Part shown: piece by piece, positions 36,131-43,994 of the stretch
Layout: every line of letters starts with the position of its first letter
Position numbering within the stretch: the stretch's first letter is position 1
Assembly: GCF_013409575.1 (NCBI RefSeq)
Contig: NZ_JACCCY010000002.1
Span: forward strand, 558,001-622,000
Direction: 5' to 3'
Origin: Macellibacteroides fermentans
Lineage (GTDB): Bacteria; Bacteroidota; Bacteroidia; Bacteroidales; Tannerellaceae
DNA length: 64,000 nucleotides
Notes under the pieces: generated by a model
Databases searched by the model: none
Told to the model about the DNA's origin: nothing
What the model saw: only the letters and a program-made list of their open reading frames with translations
Translations under genes and position numbers: made by a program

Positions 36131-36886
36131 TTATTTGATCTCTAAACTTCCAAACGTAACCGTACCCTTTATAACCAATGTCCGATCCGAATTAGCACTT
36201 CCGTGGTCCATCCGTTTATCATCCGAAGAACCCAGAAAAGGATGTGCTTCGTTCCGGATATTCCACTCACCCGGAATATATAATTCGATGCTTCCAAAGT
36301 AACAATTCACATCCAGCACCGTGGTGCCCAAAGGAAGAGAGGTCTTTCTGAAATCAATACGGGTGGCTCCAAAACCATTTTCAACGTATCCGCCGTTAAA
36401 AACAGGATCCAGTACAATCCGTTTTACATCGCCAAAGGTGTTCCGTGAATCCACATAACCGCCGGAATTTTCGTTGACTGTTGTGAATTTGTTCCTGTGG
36501 TAATATTCGGAATCCTTGCTGCCTCTTTTAATAAGTATGCCAACCCCTATAATCACAAATATTATCGGCCAGAAGGTGAACATGAAGCCGGATGAAAGCA
36601 TTCCTATTTTTTCTGCCCAGAAGGCCGTTCCAAGAAAAAGGACTACCAATCCGCCGGGATAATTTTTATTGGCTAATAAAAATATTCCGATTACAACCAT
36701 CAGCGTTTGCCACGAAATAAACATTCCGAACAGCGTATTATCAATCATATTCAGATTTCTGAAAAGAAAAAGAATACCACCTATTATAAATAAAACGGGT
36801 AGGAGAACAGATTTGGGCATTCCGGGTTTGGGCTGTTCCGAGCGCTCGGAATCTTTGCGGTCTTGAGGAGGATTAATAATTTCCAT
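36131..36886 (-). CDS. LiaF-like membrane protein (DUF5668 plus cell-wall-active antibiotic response domain)
   Basis: A 251-residue protein. After a polar Pro-rich N-terminus come about four hydrophobic segments (about 27-115), the DUF5668/LiaF membrane part, then a beta-rich C-terminal domain (VNENSGGYVDSRNTFGDVKR, CYFGSIELYIPGEWNI) like that of LiaF and DUF2154 proteins. In Bacillus LiaF inhibits an envelope-stress two-component system. Here its partner would be the LytTR protein encoded next; a membrane sensor-regulator pair is the simplest reading. Confidence 0.82.
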   Translation of the reverse strand: MEIINPPQDRKDSERSEQPKPGMPKSVLLPVLFIIGGILFLFRNLNMIDNTLFGMFISWQTLMVVIGIFLLANKNYPGGLVVLFLGTAFWAEKIGMLSSGFMFTFWPIIFVIIGVGILIKRGSKDSEYYHRNKFTTVNENSGGYVDSRNTFGDVKRIVLDPVFNGGYVENGFGATRIDFRKTSLPLGTTVLDVNCYFGSIELYIPGEWNIRNEAHPFLGSSDDKRMDHGSANSDRTLVIKGTVTFGSLEIK

Positions 36887-36914
36887 ATTTTTTAGTATTA
36901 AAATGAATATACCA

Positions 36915-36946
36915 CAAAACTATATGGTATCTTTTGCTATATCAAT
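36915..36946 (-). promoter_or_regulatory. Promoter of the LiaF-like/LytTR pair
   Basis: On the minus strand a -7 TAGTTTTG (complement of 36915-36922) lies exactly 20 bp from a -33-like ATTG (complement of 36943-36946). The leader would be about 20-25 nt. Confidence 0.5.
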
Positions 36947-37179
36947 AGTAAATAGGTAATTAGCTGCAAAAAAGCGATGAATAGCCGAAAAAAGCCGACA
37001 AACAAAGCTCAATTGCAAAGATAATAAAATACACGAAGGTATATTATGAAGCTGCTACTAATCCATACCGATCTAATATAAATCAAAAAAGGCTTTTGCA
37101 TAAAGGCTAAATTCAATTAATTTTATAACCAAAACCGGAGCAGATTTCCGGATATCATATTATTAATATAAAAGTACAA

Positions 37180-37908
37180 ATGAAAAAAGTAATCATAATA
37201 GGGGCTACATCGGGTATTGGATACGAACTTGCCAAAGGATATGTAAAGAAGGGTTGGCGGGTAGGTGTGGCCGGGCGACGTATTGAAACGTTGGAGATCT
37301 TCAAATCTTCGGCCCCCGACCAGATTGAGATTGAACAGATAGATGTTACGGAAACAGATTCTCCGCAACAACTGCAGAGGCTTATTGATAAAGTGGGAGG
37401 GATGGATCTGTTTATCCTGAGTGCGGGGGTAGGGAACCAGAACCGGAAATTGAATCCGGATATTGAGCTTGCCACGGCCCAGACCAATGTGGTTGGCTTT
37501 ATACGTATGGTAACTTTTGCATATCAGTATTTTAAAGAACAGCGCAAAGGGCACCTGGCTGTTATCAGTTCCATTGCCGGTACCAAAGGATTGGGGGTGG
37601 CCCCTGCCTATTCGGCCACTAAAGGATTTCAGAATCTGTATATAGATGCACTTGCCCAACTTGCACACATGGAAAAGCAGCCAGTCGTCTTTACGGATAT
37701 CCGCCCCGGATTTGTTGAAACGGCCTTACTTAAAACGGGTACCTATCCCATGTTGATGAAACCGGACAGTGTAGCCCGCAAGATCATGAAATCGATCAAA
37801 CGTAAAGAACGTGTGGTTGTAATTGATAAACGTTATGCGATAATTGTCTTTTTCTGGAGACTTATTCCCCGATGGATATGGGAGCGCATTTCTATAAGCA
37901 ATAAATAG
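37180..37908 (+). CDS. SDR-family NAD(P)-dependent oxidoreductase
   Basis: A 242-residue classical short-chain dehydrogenase. The nucleotide motif is GATSGIG near the N-terminus, the NNAG motif is altered to SAGVG, the catalytic serine is in ISSIAG and the YxxxK pair in AYSATKGFQ. The C-terminal hydrophobic stretch (YAIIVFFWRLIPRWIWERI) could associate with the membrane. Substrate unknown. Monocistronic, directly upstream of the hexuronate operon but separated by a dedicated promoter. Confidence 0.9.
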   Translation: MKKVIIIGATSGIGYELAKGYVKKGWRVGVAGRRIETLEIFKSSAPDQIEIEQIDVTETDSPQQLQRLIDKVGGMDLFILSAGVGNQNRKLNPDIELATAQTNVVGFIRMVTFAYQYFKEQRKGHLAVISSIAGTKGLGVAPAYSATKGFQNLYIDALAQLAHMEKQPVVFTDIRPGFVETALLKTGTYPMLMKPDSVARKIMKSIKRKERVVVIDKRYAIIVFFWRLIPRWIWERISISNK

Positions 37909-37979
37909 GTTACCGAAGGAAAATCCCGACACTTTTCAACAACCAACACAGACCTTCAGGAAGCGGCAGCATCCTCTAA

Positions 37980-38009
37980 AATATCATTTTATTATACTAT
38001 TTTGATATT
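37980..38009 (+). promoter_or_regulatory. Inverted repeat next to the hexuronate-operon promoter
   Basis: AATATCA at 37980-37986 is repeated inverted as TGATATT at 38003-38009, ending one base before the -33 TTTG. It could be an operator for a uronate-responsive regulator, but it is AT-rich and could be chance. Confidence 0.25.
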
Positions 38010-38010
38010 A

Positions 38011-38042
38011 TTTGCATTGTATTGAGTTAATATCTACATTTG
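38011..38042 (+). promoter_or_regulatory. Promoter of the kduI-exuT-kduD-DUF4861 operon
   Basis: The -33 TTTG is at 38011-38014 and the -7 TACATTTG at 38035-38042, with a 20-bp spacer. A TTG at 38040 lies inside the -7 box, which rules it out as the kduI start. Confidence 0.75.
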
Positions 38043-38081
38043 AGCAAACCATATCACGAAAACCATATTAAAATAGAACAT

Positions 38082-38924
38082 ATGAAACTAAATTATGAGG
38101 TACGCTACGCCGCGCACCCTGACGATGCCAAAAGCTACGACACAACACGGTTGAGAAAAGACTTCCTTATCAGCAATCTGATGGTTGCCGACGAAATTAA
38201 TTTGGTCTACACTATGTACGACCGACTGATTGTTGGAGGTGCTGTTCCAGTATCCGAAACGATGGAATTAACAGCTATTGATCCCTTACGCGCTCCCTTC
38301 TTTTTGTGGCGCCGTGAGCTTGGTATTATCAATGTAGGAGGTTCTGGTTTTGTAGAGGTAGACGGACAAACGTTCGAACTTGATTATAAAGAGGCTTTGT
38401 ATTTGGGAAAAGGCGATAGAAACGTACGATTCAGCAGCAAGGACAGTGCCAATCCGGCGCACTTTTACTTTAATTCGGCTCCGGCGCATTGTACGTATCC
38501 CGACAAGAAGATTACCAAAGCCGAAGCGAATATCCTCGAACTGGGTAGCCTGGAAGGTTCTAACCACCGTGTGATAAACCGCATGATTGTACAACAGGTT
38601 CTTCCAACCTGCCAGCTTCAGATGGGGATGACCGAACTTAAGCCAGGTAGTGTTTGGAATACAATGCCGGCACATACACACCCCCGTCGTATGGAGGCTT
38701 ATTTCTACTTTGAAGTGCCTTCAAGTCAGGCTGTCTGTCATTTTATGGGCGAGACCGACGAAACACGCCATATCTGGATGAAGAATGAAGAGGCGGTGAT
38801 TTCGCCTGTATGGTCGATTCACTCGGCTTGTGCAACCAGCAACTATACTTTTATCTGGGGTATGGCCGGTGAGAATCTGGATTACGGCGATATGGATGGT
38901 TGTGCTACCGAAGATCTTAAATAA
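38082..38924 (+). CDS. kduI: 5-dehydro-4-deoxy-D-glucuronate isomerase
   Basis: A 280-residue cupin-fold enzyme that converts 5-keto-4-deoxyuronate, the breakdown product of unsaturated uronates from pectin or glycosaminoglycans, into 3-deoxy-D-glycero-2,5-hexodiulosonate. Characteristic segments are [60 protein letters not shown] with metal-binding histidines, and the ending [11 protein letters not shown]. Length is standard. It heads a four-gene operon with the transporter and kduD, which fits the pathway. The ATG at 38082 is chosen because the upstream TTG is inside the -7 element. Confidence 0.95.
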   Translation: MKLNYEVRYAAHPDDAKSYDTTRLRKDFLISNLMVADEINLVYTMYDRLIVGGAVPVSETMELTAIDPLRAPFFLWRRELGIINVGGSGFVEVDGQTFELDYKEALYLGKGDRNVRFSSKDSANPAHFYFNSAPAHCTYPDKKITKAEANILELGSLEGSNHRVINRMIVQQVLPTCQLQMGMTELKPGSVWNTMPAHTHPRRMEAYFYFEVPSSQAVCHFMGETDETRHIWMKNEEAVISPVWSIHSACATSNYTFIWGMAGENLDYGDMDGCATEDLK

Positions 38925-38936
38925 TCAGACTATACC

Positions 38937-40382
38937 ATGAATACACAAAATGAAAAAATGACAAACTACCGTTGGGTGATTTGCAGCATGTTGTTTTTTG
39001 CCACAACGGTAAACTATATGGACCGACAAGTACTTTCCCTGACCTGGAAAGATTTTATCGCTCCGGAATTTCATTGGACAAATGCCGATTACGGAAATAT
39101 TACGGCCACATTTTCAATTATTTATGCGCTTGCCATGCTTTTTGCCGGTAAGTTTGTGGATTGGATGGACACCAAAAAAGGATATTTATGGTCCATCGGC
39201 GTTTGGTCTTTCGGTGCCTGTTTGCATGCTCTTTGCGGCATCGGTACCGAATGGGTGGTAGGATTAGATAGTGCCGAGGCATTACGTATTGCAGAGGGAG
39301 CCGACTTAGTGGCAAAGATTGCATCCATCAGTGTTACCTTCTTTATCATCGCCCGCTTTGTTTTGGCAGTAGGTGAGGCCGGAAACTTCCCTGCAGCAAT
39401 TAAGGCTACTGCCGAATTCTTTCCGAAGAAAGACCGTGCTTTCGCTACCAGCATTTTTAATGCCGGGGCAACTGTGGGAGCTTTGGCCGCACCGGTTAGT
39501 ATTCCCTTCATTGCCGCAAGTTTCGGCTGGGAGCTGGCATTCCTTATCATTGGGGCTTTAGGTTTCGTATGGATGGGTTTTTGGGTATTTATTTATAAAA
39601 AACCCGAGGCTCACCCCAGAGTAAATGCTTCGGAATTAACCTATATCCGTCAGGATAACGACCACGAACCCGCAGGAACTACAGAGGCTCCGGCCAAGAA
39701 AATGCCTTTTATGCAATGCTTTACATATAAACAAACCTGGGCTTTTGCATTTGGTAAATTTATGACGGATGGCGTTTGGTGGTTTTTCCTTTTCTGGACT
39801 CCGGCTTACTTAAGCTCGGTATACGGACTGGACTCCACGCAAAGTGCACCTCAGATATTTGTTCTCTACCTCATTACCCTGCTGTCTATCGTAGGTGGAT
39901 GGTTGCCAACCTACTTTGTAGAAAAGAAGGGGATGCATCCCTATGCCGGACGTATGCGTTCAATGCTCATCTTCGCCTTTTTCCCTTTATTGGCATTGCT
40001 CGCACAGCCTTTGGGGGGGATGACCGAGGAGTTTGGCGCTTTGGCAGTCTGGTTTCCTGTGGTGATTATCGGTATCGCCGGAGCGGCCCATCAGGCCTGG
40101 TCGGCCAACATATTCTCTACCGTAGGTGATATGTTTCCCCGTTCGGCTATCGCTACCGTTACCGGTATCGGAGGAATGGCCGGTGGTGTTGGAGCATTTG
40201 TCATCAACATGAGTTCGGGGGTATTATTTGACCATGCCACAAATACTCAGATGCAATTTATGGGTTTTAAAGGAATTGAAGCAGGTTACTTCATCATCTT
40301 TTCTATTTGTGCTGTATCCTATCTGATCGGATGGGTAGTAATGAAAATGCTTGTTCCAACCTATAAAAAGATTAACTTATAA
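38937..40382 (+). CDS. exuT: MFS hexuronate transporter (ExuT-like)
   Basis: A 481-residue major-facilitator protein with 12 predicted membrane segments. The signature NYMDRQVLSLTWKDF at the first helix is typical of the ACS/ExuT family, which imports galacturonate and glucuronate with protons. Other family segments include ARFVLAVGEAGNFPAAIKAT and WSANIFSTVGDMFPRSAIAT. It lies 12 bp after kduI and 15 bp before kduD. Uronate is inferred from family and operon; unsaturated monomers are a possible alternative. Confidence 0.9.
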   Translation: MNTQNEKMTNYRWVICSMLFFATTVNYMDRQVLSLTWKDFIAPEFHWTNADYGNITATFSIIYALAMLFAGKFVDWMDTKKGYLWSIGVWSFGACLHALCGIGTEWVVGLDSAEALRIAEGADLVAKIASISVTFFIIARFVLAVGEAGNFPAAIKATAEFFPKKDRAFATSIFNAGATVGALAAPVSIPFIAASFGWELAFLIIGALGFVWMGFWVFIYKKPEAHPRVNASELTYIRQDNDHEPAGTTEAPAKKMPFMQCFTYKQTWAFAFGKFMTDGVWWFFLFWTPAYLSSVYGLDSTQSAPQIFVLYLITLLSIVGGWLPTYFVEKKGMHPYAGRMRSMLIFAFFPLLALLAQPLGGMTEEFGALAVWFPVVIIGIAGAAHQAWSANIFSTVGDMFPRSAIATVTGIGGMAGGVGAFVINMSSGVLFDHATNTQMQFMGFKGIEAGYFIIFSICAVSYLIGWVVMKMLVPTYKKINL

Positions 40383-40397
40383 TTAAACGTAAAAACT

Positions 40398-41192
40398 ATG
40401 GTAAATTTTTCATTAGAAGGTAAGGTGGCACTTGTTACAGGAGCTTCTTACGGTATAGGATTTGCATTGGCTATGGCCTATGCTCAGGCTGGCGCAACCG
40501 TTGTATTTAACGATATCAAACAGGAGTTGGTGGATAAAGGTCTTGCCGCCTACGAAGCCGAAGGAGTAAAAGCACATGGATATGTATGCGATGTAACCAA
40601 CGAGGACCAGGTTAATAACATGGTTGCACAGATTGAAAAGGAGGTTGGAGTGATTGATATTCTGGTGAATAATGCCGGAATCATTAAACGTATTCCCATG
40701 CATGAGATGACTGCTGCAGAGTTTCGCCAGGTAATCGATATTGATTTGAACGGACCGTTTATCGTGGCTAAGGCTGTTATTCCTTCCATGATTAAGAAAG
40801 GACACGGTAAAATTATAAATATATGCTCGATGATGAGTGAGCTGGGCCGCGAAACGGTATCTGCCTATTCTGCAGCAAAGGGGGGACTTAAAATGCTTAC
40901 CCGCAATATCGCGTCCGAATATGGCGAACACAATATACAATGTAACGGATTGGGACCGGGTTATATTGCCACTCCGCAAACTGCTCCGCTACGTGAACCG
41001 CAGGCAGATGGAAGCAGACATCCGTTCGATTCTTTTATCATCGCCAAAACTCCTGCAGCCCGTTGGGGAACACCCGAAGACCTTGCCGGTCCGGCTGTAT
41101 TCCTGGCATCGGATGCTTCCAACTTCGTAAATGGTCATATTCTTTACGTAGACGGTGGAATATTGGCTTACATCGGAAAACAACCCAATTAA
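40398..41192 (+). CDS. kduD: KduD-type 2-dehydro-3-deoxy-D-gluconate 5-dehydrogenase (SDR)
   Basis: A 264-residue classical SDR: coenzyme motif TGASYGIG, NNAG, catalytic serine in ICSMMS and YSAAK. In the genome context of kduI it most likely reduces 3-deoxy-D-glycero-2,5-hexodiulosonate to 2-keto-3-deoxygluconate. Similar proteins are often called gluconate 5-dehydrogenase, and the sequence alone does not decide between the two. The next gene starts 7 bp after its stop. Confidence 0.88.
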   Translation: MVNFSLEGKVALVTGASYGIGFALAMAYAQAGATVVFNDIKQELVDKGLAAYEAEGVKAHGYVCDVTNEDQVNNMVAQIEKEVGVIDILVNNAGIIKRIPMHEMTAAEFRQVIDIDLNGPFIVAKAVIPSMIKKGHGKIINICSMMSELGRETVSAYSAAKGGLKMLTRNIASEYGEHNIQCNGLGPGYIATPQTAPLREPQADGSRHPFDSFIIAKTPAARWGTPEDLAGPAVFLASDASNFVNGHILYVDGGILAYIGKQPN

Positions 41193-41199
41193 ATTGCGT

Positions 41200-42342
41200 A
41201 TGAAGCTTATTCTTAGTTTTTTATGTGCAGCCATTCTGTTTGGCTGCACTTCAAATAAAATAGCTACGCTTGCCGTACAGAATGTTTCTACCGAACCGCG
41301 CGAGAACGAGATGGTGGAAATTAATGTGGATCCACAGTGGACAACCGCTCCCTTTATTCTGACCGATTCAACGGGAAAGGAGATTCCTTATCAGCTTACC
41401 TATAATAATAAGCTGATATTTCAGGCCAGTGTACCAGCTTGCAGCGAGGCGCGCTACCAATTAAAAGCAGGTGTACCCCAGAAGGTGGATACCATCGTAA
41501 CAGGAAATCAATATCCCGAACGGGTTGATGATATTGCCTGGGAGAATGACCGTATCGCTTTTCGTACCTACGGCCCGGCTTTGCAGGCCAGCGGCGAAAA
41601 GGCCTACGGCTATGATGTCTGGGCAAAACGTGTGTCGCATCCCGTTGTGGCCGAACGTTACCGATTGGAATTAAAAGAAGGAATAACCTATCATAAGGAT
41701 AATGGCAACGGCTGCGATTTCTACAAAGTAGGTCCTACGTTAGGAGCAGGAACTGCAGCACTCATGGTTGCTGATACGTTGGTGTATCCCTATTGTTATG
41801 ATACGTACGAGATACTGGATAACGGTCCGCTACGTTTTACCGTAAAACTTACCTACCATCCGCTTAAGATTAATACAGATACCGCTGTTGTTGAAACACG
41901 ATTGCTATCGTTGGATGCCGGAGCACAGTTAAACAGGGTAATTGTTTCGTACCATGGTCTGTCGGCCGCCACTCCACTGGCTGCAGGTATTGTTTTACAT
42001 GATACGACAACAAATTTTCAAGCTGATGCAGATAGGGGGTATATTGCCTATGCCGATCCGGTGGATCGTGATAACGGACAGCTTTATCTGGCAGCTATTT
42101 TACCGGGCGGAGAGGTTAAGTCGGCACAACCAGTCTACTTTTCTGCCCAAGAGCAAAAGACGCGGGGAGCCAACGGCCATTTGTTAGCATGTACTACTTA
42201 CCAGCCAGACAGTAGCTTTACATACTATTGGGGTGCCGGATGGAGTAAATGGGGCTTTGCCACACAAGATGATTGGTTTAATTTTGTGAGAAAAGAATCC
42301 GCAAAGAAGGCCGAACCTATGATGGTGATAGTCGTAGAGTAA
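41200..42342 (+). CDS. DUF4861 lipoprotein of the hexuronate operon
   Basis: A 380-residue exported protein with a lipobox (ILFGCTSN). The body matches DUF4861, a beta-rich family found in polysaccharide-utilisation contexts (YPERVDDIAWENDRIAFRTYGPAL is a characteristic segment, with an aromatic-rich WGAGWSKWGFA near the end). No biochemical function is established to my knowledge; a periplasmic step before uronate uptake is inferred from the operon. An upstream ATG at 41155 overlaps kduD; the ATG at 41200, 7 bp after the kduD stop, begins the signal peptide and is preferred. Confidence 0.83.
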   Translation: MKLILSFLCAAILFGCTSNKIATLAVQNVSTEPRENEMVEINVDPQWTTAPFILTDSTGKEIPYQLTYNNKLIFQASVPACSEARYQLKAGVPQKVDTIVTGNQYPERVDDIAWENDRIAFRTYGPALQASGEKAYGYDVWAKRVSHPVVAERYRLELKEGITYHKDNGNGCDFYKVGPTLGAGTAALMVADTLVYPYCYDTYEILDNGPLRFTVKLTYHPLKINTDTAVVETRLLSLDAGAQLNRVIVSYHGLSAATPLAAGIVLHDTTTNFQADADRGYIAYADPVDRDNGQLYLAAILPGGEVKSAQPVYFSAQEQKTRGANGHLLACTTYQPDSSFTYYWGAGWSKWGFATQDDWFNFVRKESAKKAEPMMVIVVE

Positions 42343-42363
42343 TAAACAAATAGTTATAGTTAG

Positions 42364-42403
42364 AACATGTTATCTTCTGAAGCATTGCAGAGGATAACAT
42401 GTT
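42364..42403 (+). terminator. Terminator of the hexuronate operon
   Basis: AACATGTTATC at 42364-42374 pairs perfectly with 42393-42403, followed by TTGTTTTTTTT. Confidence 0.85.
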
Positions 42404-42434
42404 TTGTTTTTTTATTCTGTTTATTCGAATCCTA

Positions 42435-42465
42435 TTTGCTTCGTATTATAAATTAACTAACTTTG
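42435..42465 (+). promoter_or_regulatory. Promoter of the TraB/GumN-like gene
   Basis: The -33 TTTG is at 42435-42438 and the -7 TAACTTTG at 42458-42465, with a 19-bp spacer. Confidence 0.72.
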
Positions 42466-42489
42466 AAGCATTAACGAAATCTACAGGTT

Positions 42490-43527
42490 ATGAAAAACTA
42501 TTTTCCCTTTCTTTTACTGATCTTCTTTACTCTCTGCGCCTTTGGTAAGGCTCCCAAAGAGGGCCTTTTATGGAAAATTTCGGGCAACGGCTTAACCCAA
42601 CCCTCTTATCTATTTGGTACATGGCACGGAGATACCGAGCTCCGCAATCAGTCTTTTCTTGACAGTGTGCCCGGTTTTCATGCCTCTTTTCGCTCCGTAA
42701 AGCAGTTCATGTGCGAAAAAACATTAACTGGGGCATCAAAATCCACAAATTCTTCTCAAGATAAACTTAGGGCAGTGATGTTGTTGCCTAAGGATACCAC
42801 TTATAGCGATCTGCTGGATAAGTCACAAATAAGTATACTCGATACCTTTTTAACAAAGAAATTAAAGGTAACTTCAGACAAAATGAACCTGCGTCCCAAC
42901 GCCTTGTCTTATATTTTAACTCAGATGATATCTGAAGATACGGTTAGAAGCCGGATCCGGCAGAAGGTGATGATTCTTGAAAGTTCAACCCGTCTTCCTG
43001 ATTCGGTTGTAATTGCCAGAAGAAAACAACTTTATAGTGAACAGGATATTATGGATTATGCCTTGCTTAAAAAAGCAGAAGCAAAGGGAATGGAAGTAGT
43101 AGGACTGGATGAGCTTATCGAATATCAGCCTATTATGCTATTTACTACTGATGCAACATTAAAACAACAAGCCGATTCCCTTGTTCGATTCATAAATCGT
43201 TCGGGCTTTGATCATTTGGTTGATTCCATGAATCTTTTAACTAGTGCTCTTCGAGACGTTTACCGAGAACAGAACATCCACAAACTAAAAGATGAAAAAC
43301 AGAAACTGATGGATGGAATTGTTAAAATGGATACATGGACAAAAAATAAAATGGACGAAATGACACAATCATTGGTCTCAGATAGAAACAGAGATTGGAT
43401 GAAACACATTCTAACATACATTAAGAATAAATCTACCTTTATTGCTGTGGGAGCGTTACACCTTCCCGGAGAAGACGGACTTATCCAATTACTTCGTGAT
43501 GCCGGATATACGGTGGAACCCATGTAG
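42490..43527 (+). CDS. TraB/GumN-family exported protein
   Basis: A 345-residue protein with a signal peptide (about 1-19). The TraB/GumN pattern is clear: LLWKISGNGLTQPSYLFGTW with the conserved GTWHGD, and near the end FIAVGALHLPGEDGLIQLLR, the two segments that carry the conserved histidines and acidic residues. The fold is related to Tiki-type proteases and erythromycin-esterase-like proteins, but activity of bacterial members is not settled. Monocistronic. Confidence 0.88.
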   Translation: MKNYFPFLLLIFFTLCAFGKAPKEGLLWKISGNGLTQPSYLFGTWHGDTELRNQSFLDSVPGFHASFRSVKQFMCEKTLTGASKSTNSSQDKLRAVMLLPKDTTYSDLLDKSQISILDTFLTKKLKVTSDKMNLRPNALSYILTQMISEDTVRSRIRQKVMILESSTRLPDSVVIARRKQLYSEQDIMDYALLKKAEAKGMEVVGLDELIEYQPIMLFTTDATLKQQADSLVRFINRSGFDHLVDSMNLLTSALRDVYREQNIHKLKDEKQKLMDGIVKMDTWTKNKMDEMTQSLVSDRNRDWMKHILTYIKNKSTFIAVGALHLPGEDGLIQLLRDAGYTVEPM

Positions 43528-43994
43528 AAGATTTATTCCTAAGCAGTGCTTTATTTAAATCCCTTAAGGGAAGTAATAGGTTTACTACGATGATCTAATC
43601 TTTTGTTAACGAATACTTATTCGTTTGACAGCTGTTAAACGCAAGTTCAACAGCTGTGTACTTTGCGTTCAACAGCTGTCAAACGCAAAGTACACAATTG
43701 TTGAACGAATAGTTCTCCTAATAGAAGAAAATAGAAGTCTTAATAGAAGGAGCTAATTGATAGGGAGAAATTTTTAGTTGCTCACTATTAAAGCTTTAAA
43801 AGTGGTGGTGTTTTGCAAAATCAGCTCTAATTCCGTGATCGGGGGGATGTGACAGATGGCACACGCTGACAGATGTAAAAATGCCATATATCATTTTATA
43901 TATCTTTGTTAACCAGCTGTTTGGGTGGTAAAAATGATAGATGACAGTTTGTTTTGCAATAAATTAGTTTTGAAGCTGAGAAGTTTGTAATTTT
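43528..43994. other. 467-bp intergenic region with palindromic island B
   Basis: Besides the island at 43619-43711, this gap has the direct repeat TGACAGATG (43850-43858 and 43867-43875) and an isolated TATCTTTG at 43901-43908 facing the end of the GH20 gene, without a matching -33. No credible open frame and no T-tailed terminator for the flanking convergent genes were found. Confidence 0.55.
43619..43711. repeat. Palindrome-rich intergenic island B (ACAGCTGT core)
   Basis: The 8-bp palindrome ACAGCTGT occurs three times, at about 43628, 43650 and 43672. The 15-bp word TGTGTACTTTGCGTT at 43655-43669 is repeated as a perfect inverted copy at 43682-43696, with one palindrome between them. ATTCGTT and AACGAAT close the outer ends. 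Linker words such as GTTCAA, TTAAACG and CGAA also appear around island A. No T-tract follows. Confidence 0.72.

Noticed and set aside
40413-40979. 188-codon antisense frame within kduD
   Set aside because: Lies wholly inside a clear SDR gene with all catalytic motifs; no promoter or recognisable protein features.
43850-43875. TGACAGATG direct repeat as a CRISPR or operator
   Set aside because: Only two 9-bp copies, far from any promoter I can support.
43901-43908. TATCTTTG as the promoter of an antisense RNA to GH20
   Set aside because: It has no -33 TTTG at a suitable distance and no hairpin follows; a TAnnTTTG word alone occurs often by chance in AT-rich DNA.
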